The notes beneath the pieces are model-generated. The model ran no database searches, was not told where the DNA came from, and saw nothing but the letters and a program-made list of their open reading frames with translations. Positions 27,048 to 35,407 of a stretch of DNA of 64,000 nt are shown here, one piece after another. The DNA comes from Aquimarina spinulae (GTDB lineage Bacteria > Bacteroidota > Bacteroidia > Flavobacteriales > Flavobacteriaceae): the NCBI RefSeq assembly GCF_943373825.1, contig NZ_CALSBP010000001.1, positions 1,240,001 to 1,304,000 on the forward strand. The letters are read 5' to 3'. The number at the start of each line of letters is the position of its first letter. The first letter of the stretch is position 1. The position numbers were made by a program, and so were the translations under genes.

Positions 27048-27852
27048 CGGTTTGTCTAATAGCAACCAGATTGCTCAATAATTTTTCCAGATGATCAAGA
27101 TGTAACATGTTTGCACCATCACTTTTTGCATTTGCAGGATCGAAGTGTGTTTCCATAAATAAACCATCTACGCCAGTTACTATTCCTGCACGTGCAATAG
27201 TTTCGATCATATCGGGTCTTCCTCCGGTTACACCACTAGATTGATTAGGTTGCTGTAATGAATGCGTCACATCAAGTACAGTAGTGCCGTACTGTTTCAT
27301 TGTAGGGATCCCTCTGAAATCAACAATCATATCCTGGTAACCAAACATAGTTCCACGATCGGTGATCATTGCATTTTCATTACCGCTATCTTTTACTTTT
27401 TTTACGGCATGTTGCATAGCTTCGGGACTCATAAATTGTCCTTTCTTTAGGTTAACCGTTTTTCCTGTTTTTGCAGCAGCAACCACAAGATCGGTTTGGC
27501 GTACCAAAAAAGCCGGGATTTGTAAAATATCTACATATTCGGCTGCAAGTGCTGCATCCTCATTTTCATGAATATCAGTAACCGTTGGGATTTCGAAGGT
27601 TTCTCCAACTTTACGTAAGATTTTTAATGCTTTTTCATTACCAATACCTGTAAAACTATCAATACGACTACGGTTAGCTTTTTTAAATGACCCTTTAAAC
27701 ACATAAGGAATTTTGAGCTTAGAAGTAATAGTAACTACTTTTTCTGCAATATGTAATGCCATCTCTTCTCCTTCAATAGCACAGGGCCCAGCCAGAAGAA
27801 AAAAGTTATTTGAATCAAGGTTTTTTAAATTTTTTATTTCAGAAAGATCCAT
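27034..27852 (-). CDS. kdsA: 3-deoxy-8-phosphooctulonate synthase
   Basis: 272 residues. It condenses phosphoenolpyruvate with arabinose 5-phosphate to make KDO 8-phosphate for lipopolysaccharide. GPCAIEGEEMALHIAE (22-37), FKGSFKKANRSRIDSFTG (52-69), TDIHE, KKGQFMSPEAM and DVTHSLQQPN are family signatures. The PEP-binding Lys/Arg residues and the metal-site His of the class are present. A TATCTTTG -7 box is at 27878-27871. Confidence 0.95.
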   Translation of the reverse strand: MDLSEIKNLKNLDSNNFFLLAGPCAIEGEEMALHIAEKVVTITSKLKIPYVFKGSFKKANRSRIDSFTGIGNEKALKILRKVGETFEIPTVTDIHENEDAALAAEYVDILQIPAFLVRQTDLVVAAAKTGKTVNLKKGQFMSPEAMQHAVKKVKDSGNENAMITDRGTMFGYQDMIVDFRGIPTMKQYGTTVLDVTHSLQQPNQSSGVTGGRPDMIETIARAGIVTGVDGLFMETHFDPANAKSDGANMLHLDHLEKLLSNLVAIRQTVNQL

Positions 27853-27870
27853 ATGTATTTTTTAAGAAGG

Positions 27871-27878
27871 CAAAGATA
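27871..27878 (-). promoter_or_regulatory. kdsA -7 box
   Basis: TATCTTTG on the minus strand, 19 nt upstream of the kdsA ATG. Its -33 region would fall inside the left arm of the inverted repeat at 27890-27959. Confidence 0.5.
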
Positions 27879-27889
27879 AGTCTTTTAGG

Positions 27890-27959
27890 ATTTGAAGGAA
27901 AGAATTATTAATAAAAGTAATAGTGGCAAGAAGTTTGATAATAATTCTTTCCTTCAAAT
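27890..27959. repeat. 21-bp perfect inverted repeat in the kdsA divergent promoter region
   Basis: Arms 27890-27910 and 27939-27959 are perfect reverse complements (core GAAGGAAAGAATTATTA) with a 28-nt spacer. It lies between the divergent starts of kdsA (27852) and a beta-barrel gene (27975), ending 15 nt before the latter's ATG. No T-run follows, so it does not look like a terminator. Confidence 0.75.
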
Positions 27960-27974
27960 AAAATACAAAGAATT

Positions 27975-28520
27975 ATGAAGAGAACACTCACAGCTATTTT
28001 CCTTTTAATTACAATTATTATTTCTGCTCAAAGTAATAGTGTATCTGTAAAAGACCATATGTTTAAAATAAATATACTAACCACTCCAGGTATAGAATAT
28101 GAGGTAGGATTAGGTAAAAACACTACTTTAGATTTTAGATTAGGGACAGGTTTTGCCTATGCGTCTAGGAATGGAAATGGTAGATATGGTATTTTTCCTT
28201 CAGTAGAGGGGGCTTATCGATATTATTATAATTTTAAAAGAAGAACTCAAAAAGGCAAGAACACATCAAAAAATTCTGCAAATTATATTGCTTTAACTAC
28301 GCTTTTTACAAGCGGAGATCCTATTATTGGAGACATACAAACTAATATTGATTATTATGCCAGAATAGGTCCTGTTTGGGGTTTTCAGCGTACGTATAAT
28401 TCTAATCTTAATTTAGGATTAGAGTTAGGGCTCGGATATGGGTTTAATAATGAAGAGAGTTTTTTAAGACCTATAATTGGTTTTAGATTAGGATGGACAT
28501 TCGGAAAAGATGTTAATTAA
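27975..28520 (+). CDS. small outer-membrane beta-barrel-like protein
   Basis: 181 residues with a Sec signal (1-18, ending IISAQ). The mature part is strand-rich (YEVGLGKNTTLDFRLGTG, NLGLELGLGYGF, GFRLGWTFG), as in eight-stranded outer-membrane barrels. A basic loop (KRRTQKGKN) lies near residue 80. Function unknown. The leader includes the right arm of a 21-bp inverted repeat, which could fold in the mRNA. Confidence 0.72.
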   Translation: MKRTLTAIFLLITIIISAQSNSVSVKDHMFKINILTTPGIEYEVGLGKNTTLDFRLGTGFAYASRNGNGRYGIFPSVEGAYRYYYNFKRRTQKGKNTSKNSANYIALTTLFTSGDPIIGDIQTNIDYYARIGPVWGFQRTYNSNLNLGLELGLGYGFNNEESFLRPIIGFRLGWTFGKDVN

Positions 28521-28623
28521 TAGATAGTGAACCAGTTATAGTGCTATTTTTGTTTTTTTTGAATAATATTCCCCTATTTATTAATAATTAAAACTTTCGT
28601 ATACAACCTGTCAAAATATCTCG

Positions 28624-28631
28624 TACCTTTG
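28624..28631 (+). promoter_or_regulatory. typA -7 box
   Basis: TACCTTTG, an exact TAnnTTTG match ending 22 nt before the typA ATG. No clear TTG at -33. Confidence 0.45.
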
Positions 28632-28653
28632 CACCCTTAAAAATGAGGCGTTT

Positions 28654-30453
28654 ATGACAGCTATAAAAAATATTGCGATAATTGCTCACGTAGATCACGG
28701 TAAGACTACGTTGGTAGATAAGATTATGTACCATTGTCAATTATTTCGTGAAAACGAAAACACAGGTGATTTAATTTTAGATAATAATGACCTGGAGCGC
28801 GAAAGAGGTATTACCATTACTTCAAAAAACGTTTCGGTTACTTATAAAGGAACCAAAATTAATATCATAGATACTCCTGGTCACGCCGATTTTGGAGGAG
28901 AGGTAGAGCGCGTATTGAATATGGCAGATGGAGTACTACTTTTGGTAGATGCTTTTGAAGGGCCTATGCCACAAACTCGTTTTGTACTGCAAAAAGCAAT
29001 TGACCTTGGGCTAAAACCATGTGTTGTGGTTAATAAGGTAGATAAAGAAAACTGTACACCAGACGAAGTACATGAAAAAGTATTTGACCTAATGTTCGAA
29101 CTTGGTGCAGAAGAATGGCAATTAGACTTTCCTACAGTATATGGTTCTGCTAAGAATAACTGGATGAGTGATGACTGGAAGAACGAAACAGATAATATCG
29201 AACCTCTACTTGATATGGTAATTGAGCATATTCCTGCTCCGAAAATTGAAGAAGGAACTCCTCAAATGTTAATCACATCGTTAGATTTCTCATCATTTAC
29301 AGGACGTATCGCTATTGGACGTTTACAAAGAGGAACTTTAACAGAAGGTATGCAGGTTTCTTTGGTAAAACGAGACGGAACAATAAAAAAATCTAAAATA
29401 AAAGAACTTCACACTTTTGAAGGCCTTGGAAGAATGAAGGTAGAAAAAGTAGAAGCTGGTGATATTTGTGCACTGGTAGGACTTGAAGGTTTTGAAATTG
29501 GAGATACTGTAGCAGATATAGAGAACCCTGAAGGATTAAAAACTATTGCTATCGATGAGCCTACTATGAGTATGTTGTTTACGATTAATGATTCTCCTTT
29601 CTTTGGAAAAGACGGAAAATTTGTAACATCTAGACATATTAAAGAAAGATTAGCAAAAGAACTAGAGAAAAATTTGGCACTTAGAGTTAATGATACAGAT
29701 AGTGCCGATAAATTTATAGTATTTGGGCGAGGTGTACTGCATTTATCAGTATTGATTGAAACCATGCGTCGTGAAGGATATGAATTACAGATAGGACAAC
29801 CACAAGTAATCATTAAAGAAATAGATGGTGCTAAATGTGAACCAATCGAAGAATTAACTATTGATTTACCTGAGCATGTATCAGGAAAAGCTGTAGAAAT
29901 GGTAACTATGCGTAAAGGAGAAATGCTTAGTATGGAAGCCAAAGGAGATCGTATGGTATGTGAATTTATGATACCATCTAGAGGAATTATTGGTTTACGT
30001 AATCAATTATTGACAGCAACCGCAGGTGAAGCAATTATGGCGCACCGTTTTAAAGAATATCAACCACTTAAAGGAGATATTCCTGGACGTATTAATGGTT
30101 CATTAGTTTCTATGGAAAAAGGTTCTGCGATACCATATTCTATTGATAAGCTACAGGATAGAGGAAAATTCTTTGTAGATCCGGGAGAAGATATTTATGA
30201 AGGACAGGTGATAGGAGAAAATTCTAGAGGTGATGATATGACTGTTAATATTACCAAAACAAAAAAATTATCAAATGTACGTTCTTCGGGAGCAGATGAT
30301 AAAGCTAAGATTGTACCTGCGATCAAGTTTTCATTAGAAGAAGCTTTAGAATATATCCAAAAAGACGAATACGTAGAAGTTACTCCTAACTTTTTAAGAT
30401 TGCGTAAAATCTACTTAACAGAAGTTGAACGTAAACGAAATAAAATCGTTTAA
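28654..30453 (+). CDS. typA: translational GTPase TypA/BipA
   Basis: 599 residues. G1 AHVDHGKTTLVDKI (10-23), switch RERGITITSK, G3 DTPGHADFGGE and G4 NKVDKENC are clear, followed by domains II, III, V and the BipA-specific C-terminal domain. It binds ribosomes and helps 50S assembly and stress adaptation. Length fits the family. A very strong terminator follows 27 nt after the stop. Confidence 0.96.
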   Translation: MTAIKNIAIIAHVDHGKTTLVDKIMYHCQLFRENENTGDLILDNNDLERERGITITSKNVSVTYKGTKINIIDTPGHADFGGEVERVLNMADGVLLLVDAFEGPMPQTRFVLQKAIDLGLKPCVVVNKVDKENCTPDEVHEKVFDLMFELGAEEWQLDFPTVYGSAKNNWMSDDWKNETDNIEPLLDMVIEHIPAPKIEEGTPQMLITSLDFSSFTGRIAIGRLQRGTLTEGMQVSLVKRDGTIKKSKIKELHTFEGLGRMKVEKVEAGDICALVGLEGFEIGDTVADIENPEGLKTIAIDEPTMSMLFTINDSPFFGKDGKFVTSRHIKERLAKELEKNLALRVNDTDSADKFIVFGRGVLHLSVLIETMRREGYELQIGQPQVIIKEIDGAKCEPIEELTIDLPEHVSGKAVEMVTMRKGEMLSMEAKGDRMVCEFMIPSRGIIGLRNQLLTATAGEAIMAHRFKEYQPLKGDIPGRINGSLVSMEKGSAIPYSIDKLQDRGKFFVDPGEDIYEGQVIGENSRGDDMTVNITKTKKLSNVRSSGADDKAKIVPAIKFSLEEALEYIQKDEYVEVTPNFLRLRKIYLTEVERKRNKIV

Positions 30454-30480
30454 ACTCTTTTAAGGTATACATATAAAAAT

Positions 30481-30513
30481 AAAAAACCCCCGAGAGATTC
30501 TCGGGGGTTTTTT
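30481..30513 (+). terminator. typA terminator
   Basis: A 15-bp stem with five G-C pairs in a row (ACCCCCGAGA / TCTCGGGGGT), a 3-nt loop and runs of six A and six T, so it would work in both directions. Confidence 0.9.
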
Positions 30514-30551
30514 ATTACAGTAAGTTAAAACTATAACTGGTATTAAAAATA

Positions 30552-30575
30552 AAATCCCGAGTTAACTCGGGATTT
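30552..30575. terminator. second palindrome after typA
   Basis: AAATCCCGAGTT and its exact complement form a 24-nt palindrome without a spacer. It may be a back-up terminator or a protein-binding site. Confidence 0.5.
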
Positions 30576-30589
30576 ATCGTCGATATTTT

Positions 30590-30633
30590 GGGGTATGCAT
30601 TGGGGTATTTGGGGCTAATTCTATATTTTGGGG
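30590..30633 (+). other. four GGGG tracts (possible G-quadruplex)
   Basis: GGGG at 30590, 30602, 30611 and 30630, with loops of 8, 5 and 15 nt, three of them preceded by at least three T. Such a G cluster stands out in AT-rich intergenic DNA. Confidence 0.45.
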
Positions 30634-30865
30634 CAAATTATCGTATACAATGTTTTACTTGTGTGGTACAAATGTAAGAATAATTCCTGTAACTACGCTT
30701 GTAAAAAACAACAAAATATCGGTAAAATACAATTAATAGCGATAAAATACGCAAAAAACACTGTTTCGATACGGTTTTTACTGCTCTTTTGAAAGATCGA
30801 TACTTAAAATGTTATTTTTTAAAAGAACTTCAATACTTTTAAGAAATAATTTGAAATAAAAAATA

Positions 30866-31207
30866 ATGGATCGAGGTTTAGAATGGAAAGAATTTATGAA
30901 TGTAGATATGCGAGTGGGGACTATAATACATGTAGAAATTTTTAAAGAAGCACGAAACCCAGCCTATAAAATGATTGTTGATTTTGGAGAACTGGGAGAG
31001 CGGAAAACCTCTGCGCAGATCACGCAACTTTACCAACAACCCGAAGAACTTATAGGAAAACAAGTTATAGCGGTGGTCAATTTTCCGCCAAAGCAAATTG
31101 CCAATATAATGAGTGAATGTTTGGTTTTAGGAGCTGTAGGAGAAGATAAAGAAGTAACCTTGTTAAGTCCAGATTTAAAGGTTGAAAATGGATTGCGAGT
31201 AGGGTAG
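30866..31207 (+). CDS. csaA: CsaA-like tRNA-binding-domain protein
   Basis: 113 residues, one OB-fold tRNA-binding domain as in CsaA. The signature DMRVGTIIHVEIFKEARNPAYKMIVDFGE (14-42) and KTSAQITQLY, then VVNFPPKQIANIMSECLVLG, are clear. CsaA in Bacillus was described as a secretion-related chaperone, and related free domains bind tRNA. No secretion gene is adjacent. Length is typical. Confidence 0.88.
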   Translation: MDRGLEWKEFMNVDMRVGTIIHVEIFKEARNPAYKMIVDFGELGERKTSAQITQLYQQPEELIGKQVIAVVNFPPKQIANIMSECLVLGAVGEDKEVTLLSPDLKVENGLRVG

Positions 31208-31308
31208 TCCCTCTAGCTAAAGTAAATATGCTTCTTAATGTTTATGTAGAAAACAGATAACAAAATCAACCTGAAGCTCTAGATTTATTAAAACCTACAC
31301 ATCTCTTT

Positions 31309-31992
31309 TTACCCTTTTCTTTGTACAACTTCAAATACTTTATTTCCATCACATTTTAATGTTTTAGATGGATATTTGAGCAATAAAGCATAATCGTGAG
31401 TTGCCATAAGTATGGTGTTACCATTTTTATTGATATCCCGTAGAACTTCCATAACTTCGACAGATGTTTGCGGGTCTAGATTTCCGGTAGGCTCATCGGC
31501 TAATATTAGCTCGGGATCATTAAGTAATGCTCTGGCAATAGCAATGCGTTGTTGTTCTCCTCCCGATAATTGATATGGATATTTAAAATCTTTGGTTTTC
31601 ATACCTACTTTATCCAATACATCATCAATTTTACTGTCCATTCCTTTTTCATCTGTCCACCCTGTGGCTTTAAGGACAAATAAAAGATTCCCTTTTACAG
31701 TTCTGTCATTAAGTAATTTAAAATCCTGAAATACAATACCTAATTTTCTGCGTAAAAAAGGGATTTGATTTTCTTGTAGGGTAGGTAAATCAAAATCAAC
31801 AATGCTCCCTTCACCTTCTAACAAAGGAAGATCCCCGTACAACGTTTTCATAAAACTACTTTTACCTGTACCGGTCTTACCAATAAGATATACAAAATCC
31901 CCTTTGTTCACTTCTACATTGACATCAGAAAGAATTAAGCTTTCGCGTTGATAAATTGAAGCATTTTTGAGGCTTAATACCGTATTAGACAT
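31309..31992 (-). CDS. ftsE: cell-division ABC ATPase FtsE
   Basis: 227 residues. Walker A GKTGTGKSS (38-46), Q-loop VFQDFKLL, signature LSGGEQQR, Walker B LILADEPTGNLD and the His switch ATHDY are intact. FVYLIGKTGTGKSS and VFQDFKLLNDRTV mark FtsE among ABC ATPases. With FtsX it controls peptidoglycan hydrolases at the division septum. FtsX is not adjacent; the nearby M23 peptidase gene (37369) is a possible but unproven target. Confidence 0.9.
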   Translation of the reverse strand: MSNTVLSLKNASIYQRESLILSDVNVEVNKGDFVYLIGKTGTGKSSFMKTLYGDLPLLEGEGSIVDFDLPTLQENQIPFLRRKLGIVFQDFKLLNDRTVKGNLLFVLKATGWTDEKGMDSKIDDVLDKVGMKTKDFKYPYQLSGGEQQRIAIARALLNDPELILADEPTGNLDPQTSVEVMEVLRDINKNGNTILMATHDYALLLKYPSKTLKCDGNKVFEVVQRKG

Positions 31993-32360
31993 AGTTTATG
32001 ATTCTGAATTAATATACTTGGTAAAAGTAAAAAGTTTTCTGTTAAAAAAAATCAGGTATAGAAAAAATTTAAACGAGTTCATTTACTCTAAATAAATAAC
32101 AGAGTTTCATAATAAATATTTTAATTTCTATAAAACCTAAACCTTAAATTGAAGGCAAAACTATCATTTTTATTGATCTGTATTGAGCAAATTACACCAA
32201 AAGTAAAGTTTTAATATTCATAAAGTATTCACAATTCTAAATTTACGATGTAATTATATCTAAAATATTTCGTTATTAAAATAGAAGATTAGGGTATCTT
32301 TAACACAAAATTTATTCGCGGGAAACGATATTTACTTTTTAGATTGTAATACTTACTTAA
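31993..32360. other. intergenic region between ftsE and the TPR gene
   Basis: 368 nt of AT-rich DNA between divergent genes. It must hold both promoters. The closest match for the TPR gene is TATCTTTA near 32295, one base off consensus. No hairpin, repeat or small gene stands out. Confidence 0.5.
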
Positions 32361-35300
32361 ATGAACAAATACATCACCTCGATGCTTTTTGTGATTGTTC
32401 TGTCTACATATATGTCTGCACAGCAATCCGCAATTTACACCAATGAATTAGTACTGTATAATCAGGCTCTCGAATTGTATAATAACAAACAATTTCTGGC
32501 AGCTCAAAACTTATTTGATAAGGTCAAAGATGCCTCTACAGATGAGAATATTGATGCCGATTGCACCTATTATATTGCTAATTGTGCGGTGTGGCTAAAT
32601 CAAAAAGGAGCAGATCAACTTTTAGAAGATTTTGTAGTACAATACCCTACAAGTATTAAGCGTAATGCAGCGTACCTGGATGCAGCAACATACTATTTTG
32701 ATAATGGTAAATATGCGTACGCTCGTAAATGGTATGATAAAGTTGATGAAAGTAATTTAGGTCGGGCAGAAAAGGAGAAATATAATTTTAATAATGGGTA
32801 TGCTTATTTTAAAATTCAGAGATTTAACGAAGCGAAGAAATTTTTAAATCGCGTAGAAGATTCTCCAGAATATAGTGCTAAAGCAAAGTATTACCTGGGT
32901 TTTATTGCTTACGAAGGAGATAATTATAAAGAAGCCGATAAATTGTTTGATGAAGTAAAAGATCTGGATCAGTATAATAAGAATTTATCATATTTCCAGA
33001 GTGATATGAACTTCAAGTCAGGAAATTTTGAAGAAGCTATTAATGAAGGATTAGTACAATTACCTAAATCGAAACGTTCAGAAAGATCTGAGCTAAATAA
33101 AATTATAGGAGAGAGTTATTTTAATCTTGGAGAGTATGATAAAGCAACTCCATACCTTAAAGAGTATAAAGGAAGAAAAGGCAAATGGAACAATACAGAT
33201 TATTATTTATTGGGATATGCTTATTATAAACAAGGAGCGTATGAGAATGCAATTTCAGAATTTAATAAAATTGTAGATGGGCGTAATGCTACAGCCCAAA
33301 ATGCATATTATCACCTGGCAGAATCGTATCTTAAAACAGATCAAAAACAACAAGCATTAAATGCTTTTAAGAATGCTTCAGAGATGGATTTTGAAGCTAA
33401 AATCAAGGAAGATGCTACGTATAATTATGCAAAATTAAGCTATGAAATAGGAAACTCTTTCGAGAGTGCTCCAAAAGTTTTACTATCCTATTTAGATCAA
33501 TATCCTAAAACAGAATTTGAAGAAGAAATCAAAGAACTGCTGATCAGCTCGTATATTACATCAAAGAATTATAAAGAAGCAATGGATCTGCTTGAAGGAA
33601 GTAGAAATTTTGCAGATAAAGAAGTGTATCAAAAAGTAGCTTTTTACCGTGGGATAGAATTGTATTCTGAAAATAATTATCCAGAAGCAATACTCTATTT
33701 TGATAAATCTCTAAAAGAACAAGTTGATCCGGCATTTACAGCAAAAGCTATATACTGGAAAGCTGAGAGTGATTACTTACTAAACAATTTTGATGATGCT
33801 TTGATTGGATTTAAACAATTTAAGGGTAGTACAGGAGCTTCATCGACCAGTGAGTATGAACATATAGATTATAATATGGGATATACTTATTTTAAGTTGA
33901 AACAATACCCCCAGGCGGCTCAATATTTTGAAACTTTTTCTAAGAGTAACAAAACCGATGAAGCAAGACAAACAGATACCTATCTAAGATTAGGAGATAG
34001 TCATTTTATTTCTAGTAAATACTGGCCGGCAATGGAAGCCTATAACCTGGCAATTAAAAAAAATGGACCAGATTCTGATTATGCGCATTATCAAAAAGCA
34101 ATTAGTTATGGCTTTGTAAATAAGCATAATAAAAAGATTCAGGACCTAGAAATGTTCTTAAAAATGTATCCCAGATCCACATATCGGGATGATGCTATGT
34201 TTGCTCTTGGTGATGTGTATGTTTCCGAAAATAAAACACAACGAGGTATCGAAGCTTATGATCGTCTAATTAGAGATGTCCCCAGAAGTTCATATGTGCC
34301 AAAAGCATTACTAAAACAAGGACTAATTTATTATAACGGAAATCAGGGAGACAGAGCTTTATCAAAATTTAAAAAAGTAGTTGCAGAATATCCCGGTACC
34401 GACGAAGCAATCCAGGCTGTGAATACTGCACGATTAATCTATGTAGATTTAGGAAGGACAAATGAGTATGCTAGCTGGGTAAAAGGATTAAGTTTTGTAG
34501 ATGTTAGTGATGCCGATCTGGATAATACGGCTTTTGAAGCTGCAGAAAAACAGTTTGTAGAAAATAATGATAATGGTGCAATTAGCGGTTTTGAGAAATA
34601 CCTCAATGAATTTCCTAATGGTTTGCACGCTCTTAAAAGTCATTTTCACCTAGCGCAACTGTATTTCAAGAAAGGAAATAAAGATGCAACAATCCCACAT
34701 TACGAATTTGTATTGCAACAGGATAGAACTGAGTTTACAGAACAAGCACTGGCAAGGCTCTCACAAGTATATCTAGAGAATCGTAAATATGAAAAAGCAA
34801 TCCCGGTGTTAGAACGTTTAGAAAGTGATGCCGATTATCCACAAAATATCATTTTTGCACAATCTAATCTGATGAAGTCTTATTATCAATTGTTGAATTA
34901 TCAAAAAACCATTGAATATGCTGATAAGGTTTTGGCGAATCCAAAAATTCAAAATGATGTAAAAAGTGATGCTAAGATTTTTACTGCCCGCGCAGCATTT
35001 AAGACTGTAGATATGCAACGTGCAAAGAGAGCATATGCCGAGGTACAAAAAATAGCAACAGGAGAATTGGCTGCCGAAGCATTATACTATAATGCGTATT
35101 TTAAAAATCTTGAAGGGAACTACAAGGTTTCTAATGAAACCATTCAAAAATTATCTAAAGATTTTCCCGGATATCGATTATACGGTTCTAAAGGATTAGT
35201 GCTTATGGCCAAAAACTTTTACGGACTTAAAGATGCTTATCAAGCCACATATATTTTGGAAAGCGTAATTAAAAATTTCACCGATTTCCCCGAGGTAATC

Positions 35301-35378
35301 GATGAAGCGCAAACCGAACTCAGAAAAATCAAAGCCGAAGAAGCAAAAACAAATTCATCCATCCAAACCGAACAGTAA
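32361..35378 (+). CDS. large exported TPR-repeat protein
   Basis: 1005 residues with a Sec signal (1-20, ending YMSAQQ) and more than fifteen tetratricopeptide repeats, for example YNNKQFLAAQNLFDKV, YYFDNGKYAYARKWYDKV and YKQGAYENAISEFNKI. It is a periplasmic or outer-membrane-associated scaffold. The next gene, 29 nt downstream, encodes a plugless beta-barrel. This TPR plus barrel pair recurs in Flavobacteriaceae in my recollection, suggesting a complex. Cargo unknown. Confidence 0.85.
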   Translation: MNKYITSMLFVIVLSTYMSAQQSAIYTNELVLYNQALELYNNKQFLAAQNLFDKVKDASTDENIDADCTYYIANCAVWLNQKGADQLLEDFVVQYPTSIKRNAAYLDAATYYFDNGKYAYARKWYDKVDESNLGRAEKEKYNFNNGYAYFKIQRFNEAKKFLNRVEDSPEYSAKAKYYLGFIAYEGDNYKEADKLFDEVKDLDQYNKNLSYFQSDMNFKSGNFEEAINEGLVQLPKSKRSERSELNKIIGESYFNLGEYDKATPYLKEYKGRKGKWNNTDYYLLGYAYYKQGAYENAISEFNKIVDGRNATAQNAYYHLAESYLKTDQKQQALNAFKNASEMDFEAKIKEDATYNYAKLSYEIGNSFESAPKVLLSYLDQYPKTEFEEEIKELLISSYITSKNYKEAMDLLEGSRNFADKEVYQKVAFYRGIELYSENNYPEAILYFDKSLKEQVDPAFTAKAIYWKAESDYLLNNFDDALIGFKQFKGSTGASSTSEYEHIDYNMGYTYFKLKQYPQAAQYFETFSKSNKTDEARQTDTYLRLGDSHFISSKYWPAMEAYNLAIKKNGPDSDYAHYQKAISYGFVNKHNKKIQDLEMFLKMYPRSTYRDDAMFALGDVYVSENKTQRGIEAYDRLIRDVPRSSYVPKALLKQGLIYYNGNQGDRALSKFKKVVAEYPGTDEAIQAVNTARLIYVDLGRTNEYASWVKGLSFVDVSDADLDNTAFEAAEKQFVENNDNGAISGFEKYLNEFPNGLHALKSHFHLAQLYFKKGNKDATIPHYEFVLQQDRTEFTEQALARLSQVYLENRKYEKAIPVLERLESDADYPQNIIFAQSNLMKSYYQLLNYQKTIEYADKVLANPKIQNDVKSDAKIFTARAAFKTVDMQRAKRAYAEVQKIATGELAAEALYYNAYFKNLEGNYKVSNETIQKLSKDFPGYRLYGSKGLVLMAKNFYGLKDAYQATYILESVIKNFTDFPEVIDEAQTELRKIKAEEAKTNSSIQTEQ

Positions 35379-35407
35379 TAATCAGTTAGTAAAACGAGTT
35401 GTATTGT

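Larger units (their letters stand above)
30454..30865. other. intergenic region after typA
   Basis: 412 nt without a credible gene. It holds the typA terminator (30481-30513), a perfect 24-nt palindrome (30552-30575), four GGGG tracts (30590-30633), and AT-rich DNA leading to the CsaA-like gene. Minus-strand frames through the G-tracts are at most about 23 codons and lack an ATG at the front. Confidence 0.65.

Noticed and set aside
29409..29942. 177-codon leftward frame inside typA
   Set aside because: Fully antisense to a conserved gene; Ser/Ile-rich shadow.
30575..30645. Short minus-strand frame through the GGGG tracts, ending just before a palindrome
   Set aside because: Only about 23 codons, no start codon at its front and a stop directly upstream.
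35399..35407. TTG start for the plugless barrel gene
   Set aside because: An ATG lies nine nucleotides downstream in frame and gives an equally good signal peptide.
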